From contig JAIXQD010000001.1 in NCBI GenBank assembly GCA_027485855.1, positions 393,575 through 457,574 of the forward strand: a stretch of DNA of 64,000 nucleotides, given 5' to 3'. Shown one piece after another: positions 17,367 through 25,857 of this stretch; position 1 is the first letter of the stretch; each line of letters starts with the position of its first letter. A program made the position numbers and the translations under genes. The stretch comes from Rickettsiales bacterium (GTDB lineage Bacteria; Pseudomonadota; Alphaproteobacteria; G027485855). Under the pieces are notes generated by a model. That model saw only the letters and a list, made by a program, of their open reading frames with translations, had not been told where the DNA came from and searched no databases.

Positions 17367-18092
17367 ATGAAAACACTTCGTCAGCGTCGTGGCTTCACAC
17401 TCGTTGAGCTTGCAATTGTGCTGGTTATTATCGGCCTGATTATTGGCGGCGTCATTAAAGGCCAAGAGCTGGTTGAAAATGCCCGTGTCAATTCGGTTAT
17501 TTCTCAGGCTAACGGTTTTAGAGCGGCCTTTATCGGCTTCCAAGACCGCTATGGCGCTATCCCCGGCGATTTCATTAATGCCACCACGCGTATTCCTGGT
17601 TGCGCTGCTTGCGTCAATGGTAATGGCAATGGCGTTATTGCCGCTGCCGCTGCCGCAATTGCCGCCCCTGGTGTGGCTGCGGCTGCCGCTGCTGAAAACA
17701 CCGCTGTTTGGCAACATCTGGCCATTGCTAATATGGTGACAGGCGTTGTACCCGGCTCGGCCCTTGTGGCCTATGGCGAACAATATCCAGCAAGCCGCAT
17801 TTTTGGCGGTTACAATATTGTTTATGCTAACGCCTCGCAAGCGACGCCGCTGACCGCGCACTGGATACGCTTGCAAGGCTCGTTGCCCCAAGCCGCCGCT
17901 GCTGCTGCGGCCAATGGTGGCGCCCTTACCCCATCACAAGCCGCGATTATCGATCGCCGCATGGATGATGGTAACTCACAAACGGGTTCGGTTCGCGCTA
18001 ATGGTCTTGTTGCCAACTGCATCACCGCAGTCGGCAATGGCTATCTCGAAACCTCTACCACGCGTGACTGCAACTTAATGTTCCAACTTTAA
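17367..18092 (+). CDS. Type IV pilin-like major subunit
   Basis: Prepilin with a short basic leader and the type III cleavage/methylation site RRGFTLVELAIVLVIIG; Glu5 of the mature protein is present. The hydrophobic N-terminal helix continues into NARVNSVISQANGFRAAFIG. The rest is Ala-rich, with Cys pairs (GCAACVNG; ANCIT; RDCNLM) and a GFQDRYGAIPGDF segment common in pilins of environmental bacteria. The 241-residue length is larger than typical MshA (about 170). It is flanked by its own leader and terminator, consistent with high expression. A prepilin peptidase is not in the window. Confidence 0.85.
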   Translation: MKTLRQRRGFTLVELAIVLVIIGLIIGGVIKGQELVENARVNSVISQANGFRAAFIGFQDRYGAIPGDFINATTRIPGCAACVNGNGNGVIAAAAAAIAAPGVAAAAAAENTAVWQHLAIANMVTGVVPGSALVAYGEQYPASRIFGGYNIVYANASQATPLTAHWIRLQGSLPQAAAAAAANGGALTPSQAAIIDRRMDDGNSQTGSVRANGLVANCITAVGNGYLETSTTRDCNLMFQL

Positions 18093-18107
18093 TATCTATC
18101 AATCCCA

Positions 18108-18145
18108 CGCCGGAATGCCTTTATCGGGTATTCCGGCGTTTTTTT
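18108..18145 (+). terminator. Intrinsic terminator after the pilin gene
   Basis: CGCCGGAATGCC pairs with the complementary arm ending ATTCCGGCG (one mismatch/bulge), followed by seven T residues. It lies 16 bases after the pilin stop, inside the operon, so downstream assembly genes would get only read-through or their own transcript. Confidence 0.9.
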
Positions 18146-18200
18146 ATGCGCATTTTTTGCTATACTGCAGCATGCTATCCTGCAAAGGTTGATTCGAAAA

Positions 18201-19505
18201 ATGAGCACTCGATTGAGGCAAGCACAAGATGGTTTTACTTTAATCGAGCTCGCTATCGTTATGGCGGTTTTGGGCTTGCTGCTGATTCCAACTTTAACCG
18301 CACTCAATAGTCTGCTGCTCACCAACAAACAAGATCAAAGCCAAGTGGCACTTAAAGCCGCGCGCGATGCCTTGCTGGCCTATGCTGCACAAAATAAAGG
18401 CTGCCTGCCACAAGCGGCCGATTTTGAAGGCGGTGTGCCTGATACCAATGCCGCAGGCTTGGGCGGCACGCCCGATACGGGGCGTCTGATTGCCGCGCCC
18501 TTAGCCGCACAGCGGGCGGGCGATGTGCCTTGGGCCGATCTTGGTATTCCTAATCAGCAGCTAGATGGCCATGGCTATCGGCTACAATATTATGTGGCCA
18601 GTGCTTATACTTCGCCCACACAAGCCGGCCTCAATGATGGCACCCGCGATGATTGCCCCGCACGCCTGCGCACTGGCATAGAGTTTTGGGATAATACCGC
18701 CCGCTATGCCCAAGGCGATGTGGTGCAACATAATAATATTTATTATGCCGCCGCTGTGGCTTTGCCTGCCGTGGGCACAGCGCCACCCAGTGGCGTGCAA
18801 TGGACGGTGCTGAATATTTTCCCCTATAGCACCGCACAGGTTTTTACCGCCAATAGCAGCTACGCCATAGCTAACGACGAAGTTTATCTGGCGCTGGCCA
18901 GTGGCACGCTTACGGCACCACCCGGCGCTAATTGGCGCGCCGCGGCTTTTCCGGGCCTTGGCCGAACCATACCGGCCTATAGTAACATAGCCACTTATCG
19001 CTTGGGCGAACTGGTGCAACAAAGCGGGCGCATTTTTCGTTATATCAATAACGCGCCAGCCATTGCCCCCGCCCCCACCGCTGGCATGGGCGATATTACC
19101 GCCAGCACCTCATGGCGCGATCTTTCGCTGCCGCGCACCATTTCAGCCAATGATTTTCGCAGTTTGCAAACAAGGGTTGGGCCAGATGTTACCGCAGCGC
19201 CGGGTAATATCAGCGCCAGCAATTTTAATGTCTTTGTGCTGATTGCCGCCAGCACCGACCCCAACGCACAAATTGCGAACAGGGCCGCATTGCGCGATGC
19301 CACGCACCGCACCTGTACTGCCCCCGCCGCTTGTGTTAACTGGGCCACGCTGAACGATGCCGATGTTGATAACCGCGTATTTTCCAGCACAGCCAATAGC
19401 GCGGCAACACCCAATGGTGGCAATATTATTTTGCCCGTCTCATTTACCGAATATCAAAGCCAACTCATGCGTTTTAATAACAACACGCAACCACGGCGCT
19501 ATTAA
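18201..19505 (+). CDS. Large minor pilin/pseudopilin with three CBM5/12-like segments
   Basis: About 434 residues, roughly twice a normal pilin. The prepilin site DGFTLIELAIVMAVLGLLL is intact. Three consecutive 40-45-residue segments (DNA about 18687-19124) carry an aromatic/Gly pattern like carbohydrate-binding module 5/12: YAQGDVVQHNNIYYAA...GVQW, then VFTANSSYAIANDEVYLAL...GANW, then YRLGELVQQSGRIFRY...SW. The pattern call is mine by eye. The ATG at 18201 is preferred over an in-frame TTG at 18189 that abuts the AAAGG. A tip adhesin or minor pilin role is inferred from size and operon position. Confidence 0.8.
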   Translation: MSTRLRQAQDGFTLIELAIVMAVLGLLLIPTLTALNSLLLTNKQDQSQVALKAARDALLAYAAQNKGCLPQAADFEGGVPDTNAAGLGGTPDTGRLIAAPLAAQRAGDVPWADLGIPNQQLDGHGYRLQYYVASAYTSPTQAGLNDGTRDDCPARLRTGIEFWDNTARYAQGDVVQHNNIYYAAAVALPAVGTAPPSGVQWTVLNIFPYSTAQVFTANSSYAIANDEVYLALASGTLTAPPGANWRAAAFPGLGRTIPAYSNIATYRLGELVQQSGRIFRYINNAPAIAPAPTAGMGDITASTSWRDLSLPRTISANDFRSLQTRVGPDVTAAPGNISASNFNVFVLIAASTDPNAQIANRAALRDATHRTCTAPAACVNWATLNDADVDNRVFSSTANSAATPNGGNIILPVSFTEYQSQLMRFNNNTQPRRY

Positions 19506-19516
19506 CGGCAACCCCC

Positions 19517-21277
19517 ATGAACGAACCCGCCAAAGATAACACCCCGCCCGCAACCAGCATGGCAAAACCTGGTGGCCAACGCATTGGCGAGAAATTAGTC
19601 AAGCTTGGCTTGGTAACAGTCGACCAAATTGAAGTGGCACTACACGAAAAAAACCGCTCAGGCAAAATGCTGGGCACGGTGTTGGTTGAGTTAGGTTTTA
19701 TTTCCGATATCACTTTATCGGCTGTGCTCTCGCAATCGGCCGGCATTGGCACCTTCGATCCCAAAAGCGCCATGAGCGACCCCGAATTGGTGCGTCGTGT
19801 GCCAAAAGATATCGCCGTGCGCTATCGGGCCATGCCGCTCTCGGCTGATGGCGTTACAACTTTAGTGGCCATGGTTGACCCCTATGATGTGGTGGCGCTA
19901 GACCAATTACGGCGCTATTTGCCCGTGGGCGCCGAAATTACGCCGCTGGTGGCCACATCCGCCCAATTGGCCGAAGCGATCGACCTTGCCTATGGCTATG
20001 AAATGTCGATTGACGGCATTATGCGCGAGTTACGCACCGGCCAAATTGACCCGCTCAGCATTACTGAAAATGCCGATGGCTATAAGCACCCGATTGTGCG
20101 CCTCGTCAGTGCGTTATTGTTTGATGCGGTCAAACAAAATGCCTCTGATCTGCATTTTGAGCCGGAAGCGCTGTTTGTGCGTTTGCGCTATCGCATTGAT
20201 GGCAGCATGGTGCAGGTAATGACTTTTCATAAAGATCACTGGCCGGCCATTTCACATCGCATCAAAATTATTGCTGGCATGAATATCGCCGATAAGCTTA
20301 ACCCGCAAGATGGCCGCTATACTTTAACCGTGGGCGGCCGCCATGTCGATTTCAGGGCCGCCACCCTGCCCGGTATGCATGGCGAAAATATTGTGATGCG
20401 TATTCTTGATCGGGCGCGGTCGCTGATTGATGTTAATCAGCTGGGTTTTACCGAGCATAATATTCAGCTGCTCAAAAAACTACTGCAACGCCCCGAAGGC
20501 ATTATGATTGTCACCGGCCCCACTGGCAGCGGTAAAACCACCACGCTGTATTCGGTGCTCAATTATATCAACACCGTCGAGCGCAATATCATGACGCTCG
20601 AAGATCCGGTGGAATATGAATTGCCGCTCATTCGCCAAACCAATGTGCGTGAGGCCACCGGCCTTGGTTTTGCTGAAGGCGTGCGCGCCATCATGCGGCA
20701 AGACCCCGATATTATCTTTATTGGCGAAGTGCGCGATGCCGAAACCGCCAGCATGGCCCAGCGCGCCGCTATGACCGGCCACCAGGTTTTTACCACCTTG
20801 CACACCAACGATGCCTATGGCGCCATTCCGCGCTTATTCGATTTAGGACTACAACCCGGCATGATTGCTGGCAATATTATTGGTATTTTGGCGCAGCGTT
20901 TAGTGCGCGTTTTATGCACACACTGCAAAGAGGCCTATAGCGCCACCCCTGAAGAATGCACTCTGCTGGGTTTAGATAGGCAAAATCCGCCGACCCTCTA
21001 TCGTGGCAAGGGCTGCGCCCAATGCCGGCACACCGGCTATAAGGGCCGTGTAGCACTGGTTGAAATACTACCCGTTACCGAAGCGCTCGATAATGTGATT
21101 GCCCAAGGCGGCCTGCGCCAAGACGTTAAAAAAACCGCGCTTGAACAGGGTTTTCGGCCAATGATTTTAGATGGTATCGATAAGATTTTATCGGGGCAAA
21201 TTTCGGTCAATAGTTTAGCGCGTGCGGTCGATCTCAATTTGCGCCTCAGCATGATAACCTTTGAAGGCGAAAGCTAG
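19517..21277 (+). CDS. mshE: MshE/PilB-type pilus assembly ATPase
   Basis: Cytosolic extension motor of the pilus. Residues about 22-73 form an MshEN-type domain with two repeats of the c-di-GMP-binding pattern (RIGEKLVKLGLVTVDQIEVA; MLGTVLVELGFISDITLSAV). The T2SSE core has Walker A GPTGSGKTTTL, the Asp-box LEDPVEYEL, Walker B PDIIFIGEVRDAETA and a zinc-type CTHC...CAQC pair. At 586 residues it is full length. The ATG lies 11 bases after the minor pilin stop. c-di-GMP control is known for Vibrio MshE; here it is inferred from the motif and a diguanylate cyclase in the same operon. Confidence 0.92.
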   Translation: MNEPAKDNTPPATSMAKPGGQRIGEKLVKLGLVTVDQIEVALHEKNRSGKMLGTVLVELGFISDITLSAVLSQSAGIGTFDPKSAMSDPELVRRVPKDIAVRYRAMPLSADGVTTLVAMVDPYDVVALDQLRRYLPVGAEITPLVATSAQLAEAIDLAYGYEMSIDGIMRELRTGQIDPLSITENADGYKHPIVRLVSALLFDAVKQNASDLHFEPEALFVRLRYRIDGSMVQVMTFHKDHWPAISHRIKIIAGMNIADKLNPQDGRYTLTVGGRHVDFRAATLPGMHGENIVMRILDRARSLIDVNQLGFTEHNIQLLKKLLQRPEGIMIVTGPTGSGKTTTLYSVLNYINTVERNIMTLEDPVEYELPLIRQTNVREATGLGFAEGVRAIMRQDPDIIFIGEVRDAETASMAQRAAMTGHQVFTTLHTNDAYGAIPRLFDLGLQPGMIAGNIIGILAQRLVRVLCTHCKEAYSATPEECTLLGLDRQNPPTLYRGKGCAQCRHTGYKGRVALVEILPVTEALDNVIAQGGLRQDVKKTALEQGFRPMILDGIDKILSGQISVNSLARAVDLNLRLSMITFEGES

Positions 21278-21278
21278 C

Positions 21279-22490
21279 ATGGCACAATTTCGCTATCGGG
21301 CCATTAATCAACGCGGTCGCTGGATTCGCGGCACCATGGCGGCCATCAATGAAATCGACCTCAACCAACAGCTGCAAAATGCGGGCATGACGCTGGTTGA
21401 TGCGGCCTCTGTTACCGCCCGCAAACAATATTTTACCAATTTCAGCCGCCCCACCACGCGTGAGCTTATTCAATTATGCGTGCATTTAGAGCAACTCAGC
21501 CGAGCCGGTATTGGCATATTAGAGGGGCTGGCCGATGTGCGCGATAGCACCGAAAACCCAGCGCTGGCCGATGCAATAAACAGCGTGCTGCGTGATATCA
21601 GCGAAGGCAGCGCCGTTTCGGATGCTTTTGCCAAACACCCGCGCATTTTTCCGCCGCTGTTTCGCTCGGTGCTCAGCGCGGGCGAAGAAACCGGCAAACT
21701 CACCGAGGCTTTTACGCAACTTGTGCGCCACCTCAAATGGAGCGATGCAATTAACAGCCGCATTAAACGCGCGGTGCGCTATCCGGCATTTTTGGGCATT
21801 GTCGTGGTGTTGGTGGTTATCTTCATGATGGGTTTTGTTGTGCCGGGTGTGGTTGAATTTTTAAAAAGCGCGGGCGTGGTTCTGCCCTTTTTAACCGTGG
21901 CGCTGATTGCGACGTCTAATGTGGTGGCGCAATGGTGGCCGCTGGCGCTATTGTTATTGCTGGGCACTTACATTGGCTTACGCACTTTAATGTATGTCTC
22001 GGAAGGTTTTCGTTTTAGCGTGCATAGTTTTGTGCTGCGTATGCCAATTATCGGCATGACCATTCGGCAATTATCCATGGCGCGGTTTACCCATACTTTT
22101 TCGGTGATGCTGGCCAGCGGGCTTGAAATTGCACAATCGCTTGATGCTGCCGCCCGCACTATCAGCAATATGGCGCTGATGGAAGCGCTGCGCAGCCTTA
22201 AAGATAATGTTATGGCGGGCAATAGCCTTTCAAGTGCGGTGCGCACCACCGGCGAATTTCCATCTCTGGTTATTCGCATGATAAAAATTGGCGAAGATTC
22301 AGGCCGCCTGCCCGAAATCTTAGAACAAGTCGGCGAATTCTACGACCGCGAAGTGGATGAGAAAATAAACAGCCTTATCGGCATGCTGGAGCCCGTGCTC
22401 ACCATTGTGCTGGGCGGCATTATGGCTTGGATTGCCATTGGCGTATTTGGTCCGGTTTACAGCAGCCTTTCTGTGCTGAGTGGGCAATAA
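21279..22490 (+). CDS. mshG: MshG/PilC-type inner-membrane platform protein
   Basis: Platform protein on which the assembly and retraction ATPases act. It has the GspF/PilC duplicated domain architecture: an N-terminal FRYRAINQRGRWIRGTM segment, then ELIQLCVHLEQLSRAGIGIL and GEETGKLTEAFTQL, a membrane helix, and a second GspF half with GLEIAQSLDAAAR and IKIGEDSGRLPEIL. Three membrane helices are visible, the last at the C-terminus (VLTIVLGGIMAWIAIGVFG). The ATG at 21279 is one base past the mshE stop. Confidence 0.92.
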   Translation: MAQFRYRAINQRGRWIRGTMAAINEIDLNQQLQNAGMTLVDAASVTARKQYFTNFSRPTTRELIQLCVHLEQLSRAGIGILEGLADVRDSTENPALADAINSVLRDISEGSAVSDAFAKHPRIFPPLFRSVLSAGEETGKLTEAFTQLVRHLKWSDAINSRIKRAVRYPAFLGIVVVLVVIFMMGFVVPGVVEFLKSAGVVLPFLTVALIATSNVVAQWWPLALLLLLGTYIGLRTLMYVSEGFRFSVHSFVLRMPIIGMTIRQLSMARFTHTFSVMLASGLEIAQSLDAAARTISNMALMEALRSLKDNVMAGNSLSSAVRTTGEFPSLVIRMIKIGEDSGRLPEILEQVGEFYDREVDEKINSLIGMLEPVLTIVLGGIMAWIAIGVFGPVYSSLSVLSGQ

Positions 22491-22491
22491 C

Positions 22492-24087
22492 ATGAATCTG
22501 AATCGTCTCAAAAAACGTTTTATGGATTTCTTCGATGAGTATCGGCGCACCTCCATGCTGCTGATTGGCGAAGAATGCGCCAAACTTTATAATCATCAAG
22601 GCCGCGCTTTTACTTTAATTGGCACCTATAAGCGCGGCGAAGGCAGCTATATTGGCCTGACTGAGGCCTTGCGGGCGCGGGTTAATTTTCCGCTCAATAT
22701 AATTGTTGATACGCTCGACCAATATTATCGCCGCGAGGTTTTGCCAAAGGTCAACCCGTTTGATCGTGCAAAAATTGAACGACGCAAACTAGAATTTATT
22801 TATCCAAATTTTGATATTCGCGGCGCTATCCCGCTAAAACCGGTGCCAGGCCGCGCACAAGAAGCGCCCTATCTGCTGGTAGCCTTGGCGCCAACGCCAG
22901 AGCTGAACAGCATCTTAGATTTCTTGGCTGAATTACAATTTAGCCTAAGAGATATTGCCTTACTGCCGCTCGAGCTTTTGCCCTTTATGGCCAAAATGAG
23001 TGAGCAATTGCTAGAGCATCAAAGCGAAAGCAACTCGCGCTGGCGGCTGTTATTAGCCCGCAACGAAACGGGCGGCATGCGGCAAATTATCAGCCGTGAT
23101 GGTGAGCTGGCACTCACACGACTTACGCCACTGCGTCGCGATATCAGCGATATGGACAACGAAACCCAATTGCTCGCCGAGGAAATCAATGCCAGCTTGG
23201 GCTACCTTGCGCGCCTTGGCTTTGATGCCAAAGATGGGCTTGATGTTATTATTCTTGGCGACCACCCCGTGGCCGAAGCCCTGCGGCAACGGGGCCTGCC
23301 ACTGCGACATGTGCTTGATCTCACCCCTGCACAAGCGGCAAAAAAATTAAAACTCGGCGCCTGTCATGGGCCCTATGCCGATGATTTTTTTGCGCTCGCC
23401 CTCAGCCGCCACACTCTTGAGTTGCCTTTATTACCGCCCAAAATTGCTGAACGGCAAAAACGTCGTACCCGCATTCGCACCTTTCTGCTTGGGGCGGCAC
23501 TTATTACTGCCAGCCTTAGTTTTTACTTCACGCAAAATGTAGCGCAAATTTTTCAACGCGATGCAGAAATTGCCTTAGCCCAAGCACAAATTATTGTGCT
23601 GCAAAGCCAATTGGATGGGTTGGAAACCTCTTTAGGTGTTTATCCGGTTAAAGCCCCACAAATTGCCGCCGTGCTTGATATCTATAAACATATCCAAACA
23701 TTGCCCACAAATCCGCTTAAGCATTGGCAACAGATAACGGCAAACCTGCCGCGCAATCTGCGCCTTAATGCTTATAGCTGGCGCAATTTGTTAGATACAA
23801 ATACCACTGTGACCGCAAGCGCCACAGTTGCCGAACAATCGATAGCCCGCCTCACGCTAGACCTGCGCCTGCAAGACAATGCCACGCAAAGTATTGTTGC
23901 CGTAAACCAGTTGCAGGCAACACTTAAAAATGCTCTGCCCAACACTAATATCAGCATCACCAAACAAGCCATGGATTTGCTGCAAGACCAAACCTTCACG
24001 GCCAGTTTTGGTGTTAATAGCAGCGGCGAAAATCTGCGCGGCAATAATGAGGCTGAAATCACCCTCGAAGAAATGGCCCAACCATGA
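22492..24087 (+). CDS. PilM/PilN-like (MshI/GspL-type) assembly protein
   Basis: About 531 residues. The N-terminal about 320 residues look like a degenerate actin-like PilM/GspL domain (SMLLIGEECAKLYNHQG; FLAELQFSLRDIALLPLELL; EINASLGYLARLGF). A single membrane helix (TFLLGAALITASLSFYF) and a PilN-like periplasmic coiled coil follow (IALAQAQIIVLQSQLDGLE). This fused PilM-PilN layout resembles MshI plus its partner or GspL. The ATG is directly after the mshG stop. Overlap with the next gene (ATGA) indicates coupling. Confidence 0.8.
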   Translation: MNLNRLKKRFMDFFDEYRRTSMLLIGEECAKLYNHQGRAFTLIGTYKRGEGSYIGLTEALRARVNFPLNIIVDTLDQYYRREVLPKVNPFDRAKIERRKLEFIYPNFDIRGAIPLKPVPGRAQEAPYLLVALAPTPELNSILDFLAELQFSLRDIALLPLELLPFMAKMSEQLLEHQSESNSRWRLLLARNETGGMRQIISRDGELALTRLTPLRRDISDMDNETQLLAEEINASLGYLARLGFDAKDGLDVIILGDHPVAEALRQRGLPLRHVLDLTPAQAAKKLKLGACHGPYADDFFALALSRHTLELPLLPPKIAERQKRRTRIRTFLLGAALITASLSFYFTQNVAQIFQRDAEIALAQAQIIVLQSQLDGLETSLGVYPVKAPQIAAVLDIYKHIQTLPTNPLKHWQQITANLPRNLRLNAYSWRNLLDTNTTVTASATVAEQSIARLTLDLRLQDNATQSIVAVNQLQATLKNALPNTNISITKQAMDLLQDQTFTASFGVNSSGENLRGNNEAEITLEEMAQP

Positions 24088-24704
24088 ATCTGCGCCAGCC
24101 CCTGCCCCCTTATGTGCCCGTGCTGTTTATCGTTATGGCTATCATCGCCGCCATTCATTGGCTGTATGTTGAGCCCAGCTTGTTAGAGCGTCAGCAAAAT
24201 CTGGCGGCATTATTGGCACAACAAGAAGAGATGCAGCAAAGATTAAACAATACTGGCGCCGAGCTGCAAACCATCAGAATGCGTCGCATCGAATATGAAA
24301 AACTGCTCAAGGCCGATTTTATCGGCGAGCAAGACCGCCTCACTCTGGCGCGTCGTATCGATAATTTGCGGCTTAAACACAAGCTCTCTGGCTTAGCGAT
24401 TAACATGCTGCCCGCCTCAGAAATTGCTATGCCCACACTGAATGAGGCCGGCTTTAAACTACAAAGCACAATCATCGAGCTTAATCTGGCCGCTTTTTTA
24501 GATACAGACATTACTGCTTTTATCGATGAGCTACGGGCGTCAGCTGGCACAAGCTATATTCTGGCTTTTGATATGCAGAAAGCCGCGGGCAACATGTCGA
24601 GCTGGCGTAACAGTTCCCTAGAGCAACTGGCGCAAACAATCACTGGCAAAGTCACCTTAATCTGGCTCAGCGCCGTGCCCCAAGCGCAAGGAGCCACGCC
24701 ATGA
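24084..24704 (+). CDS. PilO/MshJ-like assembly protein
   Basis: 206 residues: one N-terminal membrane helix (VPVLFIVMAIIAAIHWLYV), a coiled coil (ERQQNLAALLAQQEEMQQRL) and a small alpha/beta domain, the layout of PilO/GspM/MshJ. PilO-type proteins join PilN to form the inner-membrane alignment subcomplex. It is identified by architecture and position; sequence conservation in this family is poor. It overlaps both neighbours by four bases. Confidence 0.75.
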   Translation: MNLRQPLPPYVPVLFIVMAIIAAIHWLYVEPSLLERQQNLAALLAQQEEMQQRLNNTGAELQTIRMRRIEYEKLLKADFIGEQDRLTLARRIDNLRLKHKLSGLAINMLPASEIAMPTLNEAGFKLQSTIIELNLAAFLDTDITAFIDELRASAGTSYILAFDMQKAAGNMSSWRNSSLEQLAQTITGKVTLIWLSAVPQAQGATP

Positions 24705-25144
24705 GACGGCTTATCGGCGCGACCTTGCTGCTCGTACTTTCTACCAACACAAGCTTAGCGCAATCCAACTTTCTCACCACCGAAGAAGCCATGTTTATGG
24801 AAAGGGCCCGAGCCAGCATGGGGCAAAGCCAGCCAACAGGTGTTGAACTTTTTGGCAAGAGCAATGATCTCCCCAGCGATGAGGCCGACCGTTTAACCTT
24901 ACGCTCGCTCATTTACTTTGCCGAAGACCGCTGGAGTTTCTGGCTGAATGAACAACAAATCACCCCCACACAAATACCCAATAATATTCGCCTTGAACAG
25001 ATAAATGCCGAATATGTGCAGCTCACCTATATCCAACAATCGGGCCGCGGTGTGGTGCGTCTTAGGCTGCGCCCACAAGAACAATATGATTTAGTGCAAC
25101 GGCGCTTCATCAATGCCAAATCAAACATTTATCTTGGGCCATAA
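24701..25144 (+). CDS. PilP/MshK-like periplasmic assembly protein
   Basis: 147 residues with a Sec signal peptide (MRRLIGATLLLVLSTNTSLA). The mature C-terminal half is short beta strands (FWLNEQQITPTQIP; RLEQINAEYVQLTY; GRGVVRLRLRPQEQYDL), as in GspC/PilP/MshK domains, which bridge the inner-membrane complex to the secretin. It overlaps the PilO-like gene by ATGA and the ABC ATPase start by TAATG. Confidence 0.7.
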   Translation: MRRLIGATLLLVLSTNTSLAQSNFLTTEEAMFMERARASMGQSQPTGVELFGKSNDLPSDEADRLTLRSLIYFAEDRWSFWLNEQQITPTQIPNNIRLEQINAEYVQLTYIQQSGRGVVRLRLRPQEQYDLVQRRFINAKSNIYLGP

Positions 25145-25857
25145 TGCAGCCGCTGCTTGTTGAAAACCTTACTGTGCAAATGGGCAAAAATACTTTGCTG
25201 CACGATATAAGTTTTGCCGTAGCACCAGGCAGAATTATTGGCCTTATTGGCCTTAATGGTGCTGGCAAAACAACCTTGCTTAAAACTTTGGTTGGTTTGC
25301 GCCAAGCACAAAGCGGCAGCATTCGTATTTTTGGCGAAGCACCCGCGCATAAAAACACCCGCAATTATTTGGCCTATTTGCCCGAAAAATTTATGCCCGC
25401 CCTGCAACAAAATGGGCATGAGTTTTTACACGCGCTAGCGGCCCTGCGCGCACAAAAGCTGAGTGCAGATGATATTGCGCAATGCTTACAAGCGCTGCAA
25501 TTAGACCCCACGGCCTTAGCAAAAAAACTACAGCATTATTCTAAGGGCATGCTGCAAAAACTTATTTTTGCCAGCGTTGCGCTGTGTCGCGCGCCGCTGT
25601 GGCTGCTTGATGAGCCGCTCGATGGCTTAGACCCGGTGGCCCGTCAATTATTGCACCAGCTGTTAAAACGTCACAAAGCGCAAGGCGGCAGTATTATATT
25701 GTCCACCCATTTGTTGGCCGAGGTTGAGAGCCTCATTGATGATGTTTTAATTATGCATCAAGGACGATTGCTAGCTGCAACCGACATGGCTAGTTTTTGC
25801 CGCACGCAAAATAAACAAAAACTCGATGACGCCTTTTTGCAGAAAATAACCGGCTAA
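25144..25857 (+). CDS. ABC transporter ATP-binding protein
   Basis: 237-residue ATPase with Walker A IGLNGAGKTTLLK, signature LQHYSKGMLQKLIFA, Walker B LWLLDEPLDGLD and H-loop STHLLAEVE. It resembles ATPases that pair with ABC-2 or NosY/CcmB-like permeases. The only permease in the window is at 15768, in the same operon, so I infer they form one transporter. Its start overlaps the PilP-like stop and its end overlaps the diguanylate cyclase start, both by TAATG. Confidence 0.92.
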   Translation: MQPLLVENLTVQMGKNTLLHDISFAVAPGRIIGLIGLNGAGKTTLLKTLVGLRQAQSGSIRIFGEAPAHKNTRNYLAYLPEKFMPALQQNGHEFLHALAALRAQKLSADDIAQCLQALQLDPTALAKKLQHYSKGMLQKLIFASVALCRAPLWLLDEPLDGLDPVARQLLHQLLKRHKAQGGSIILSTHLLAEVESLIDDVLIMHQGRLLAATDMASFCRTQNKQKLDDAFLQKITG

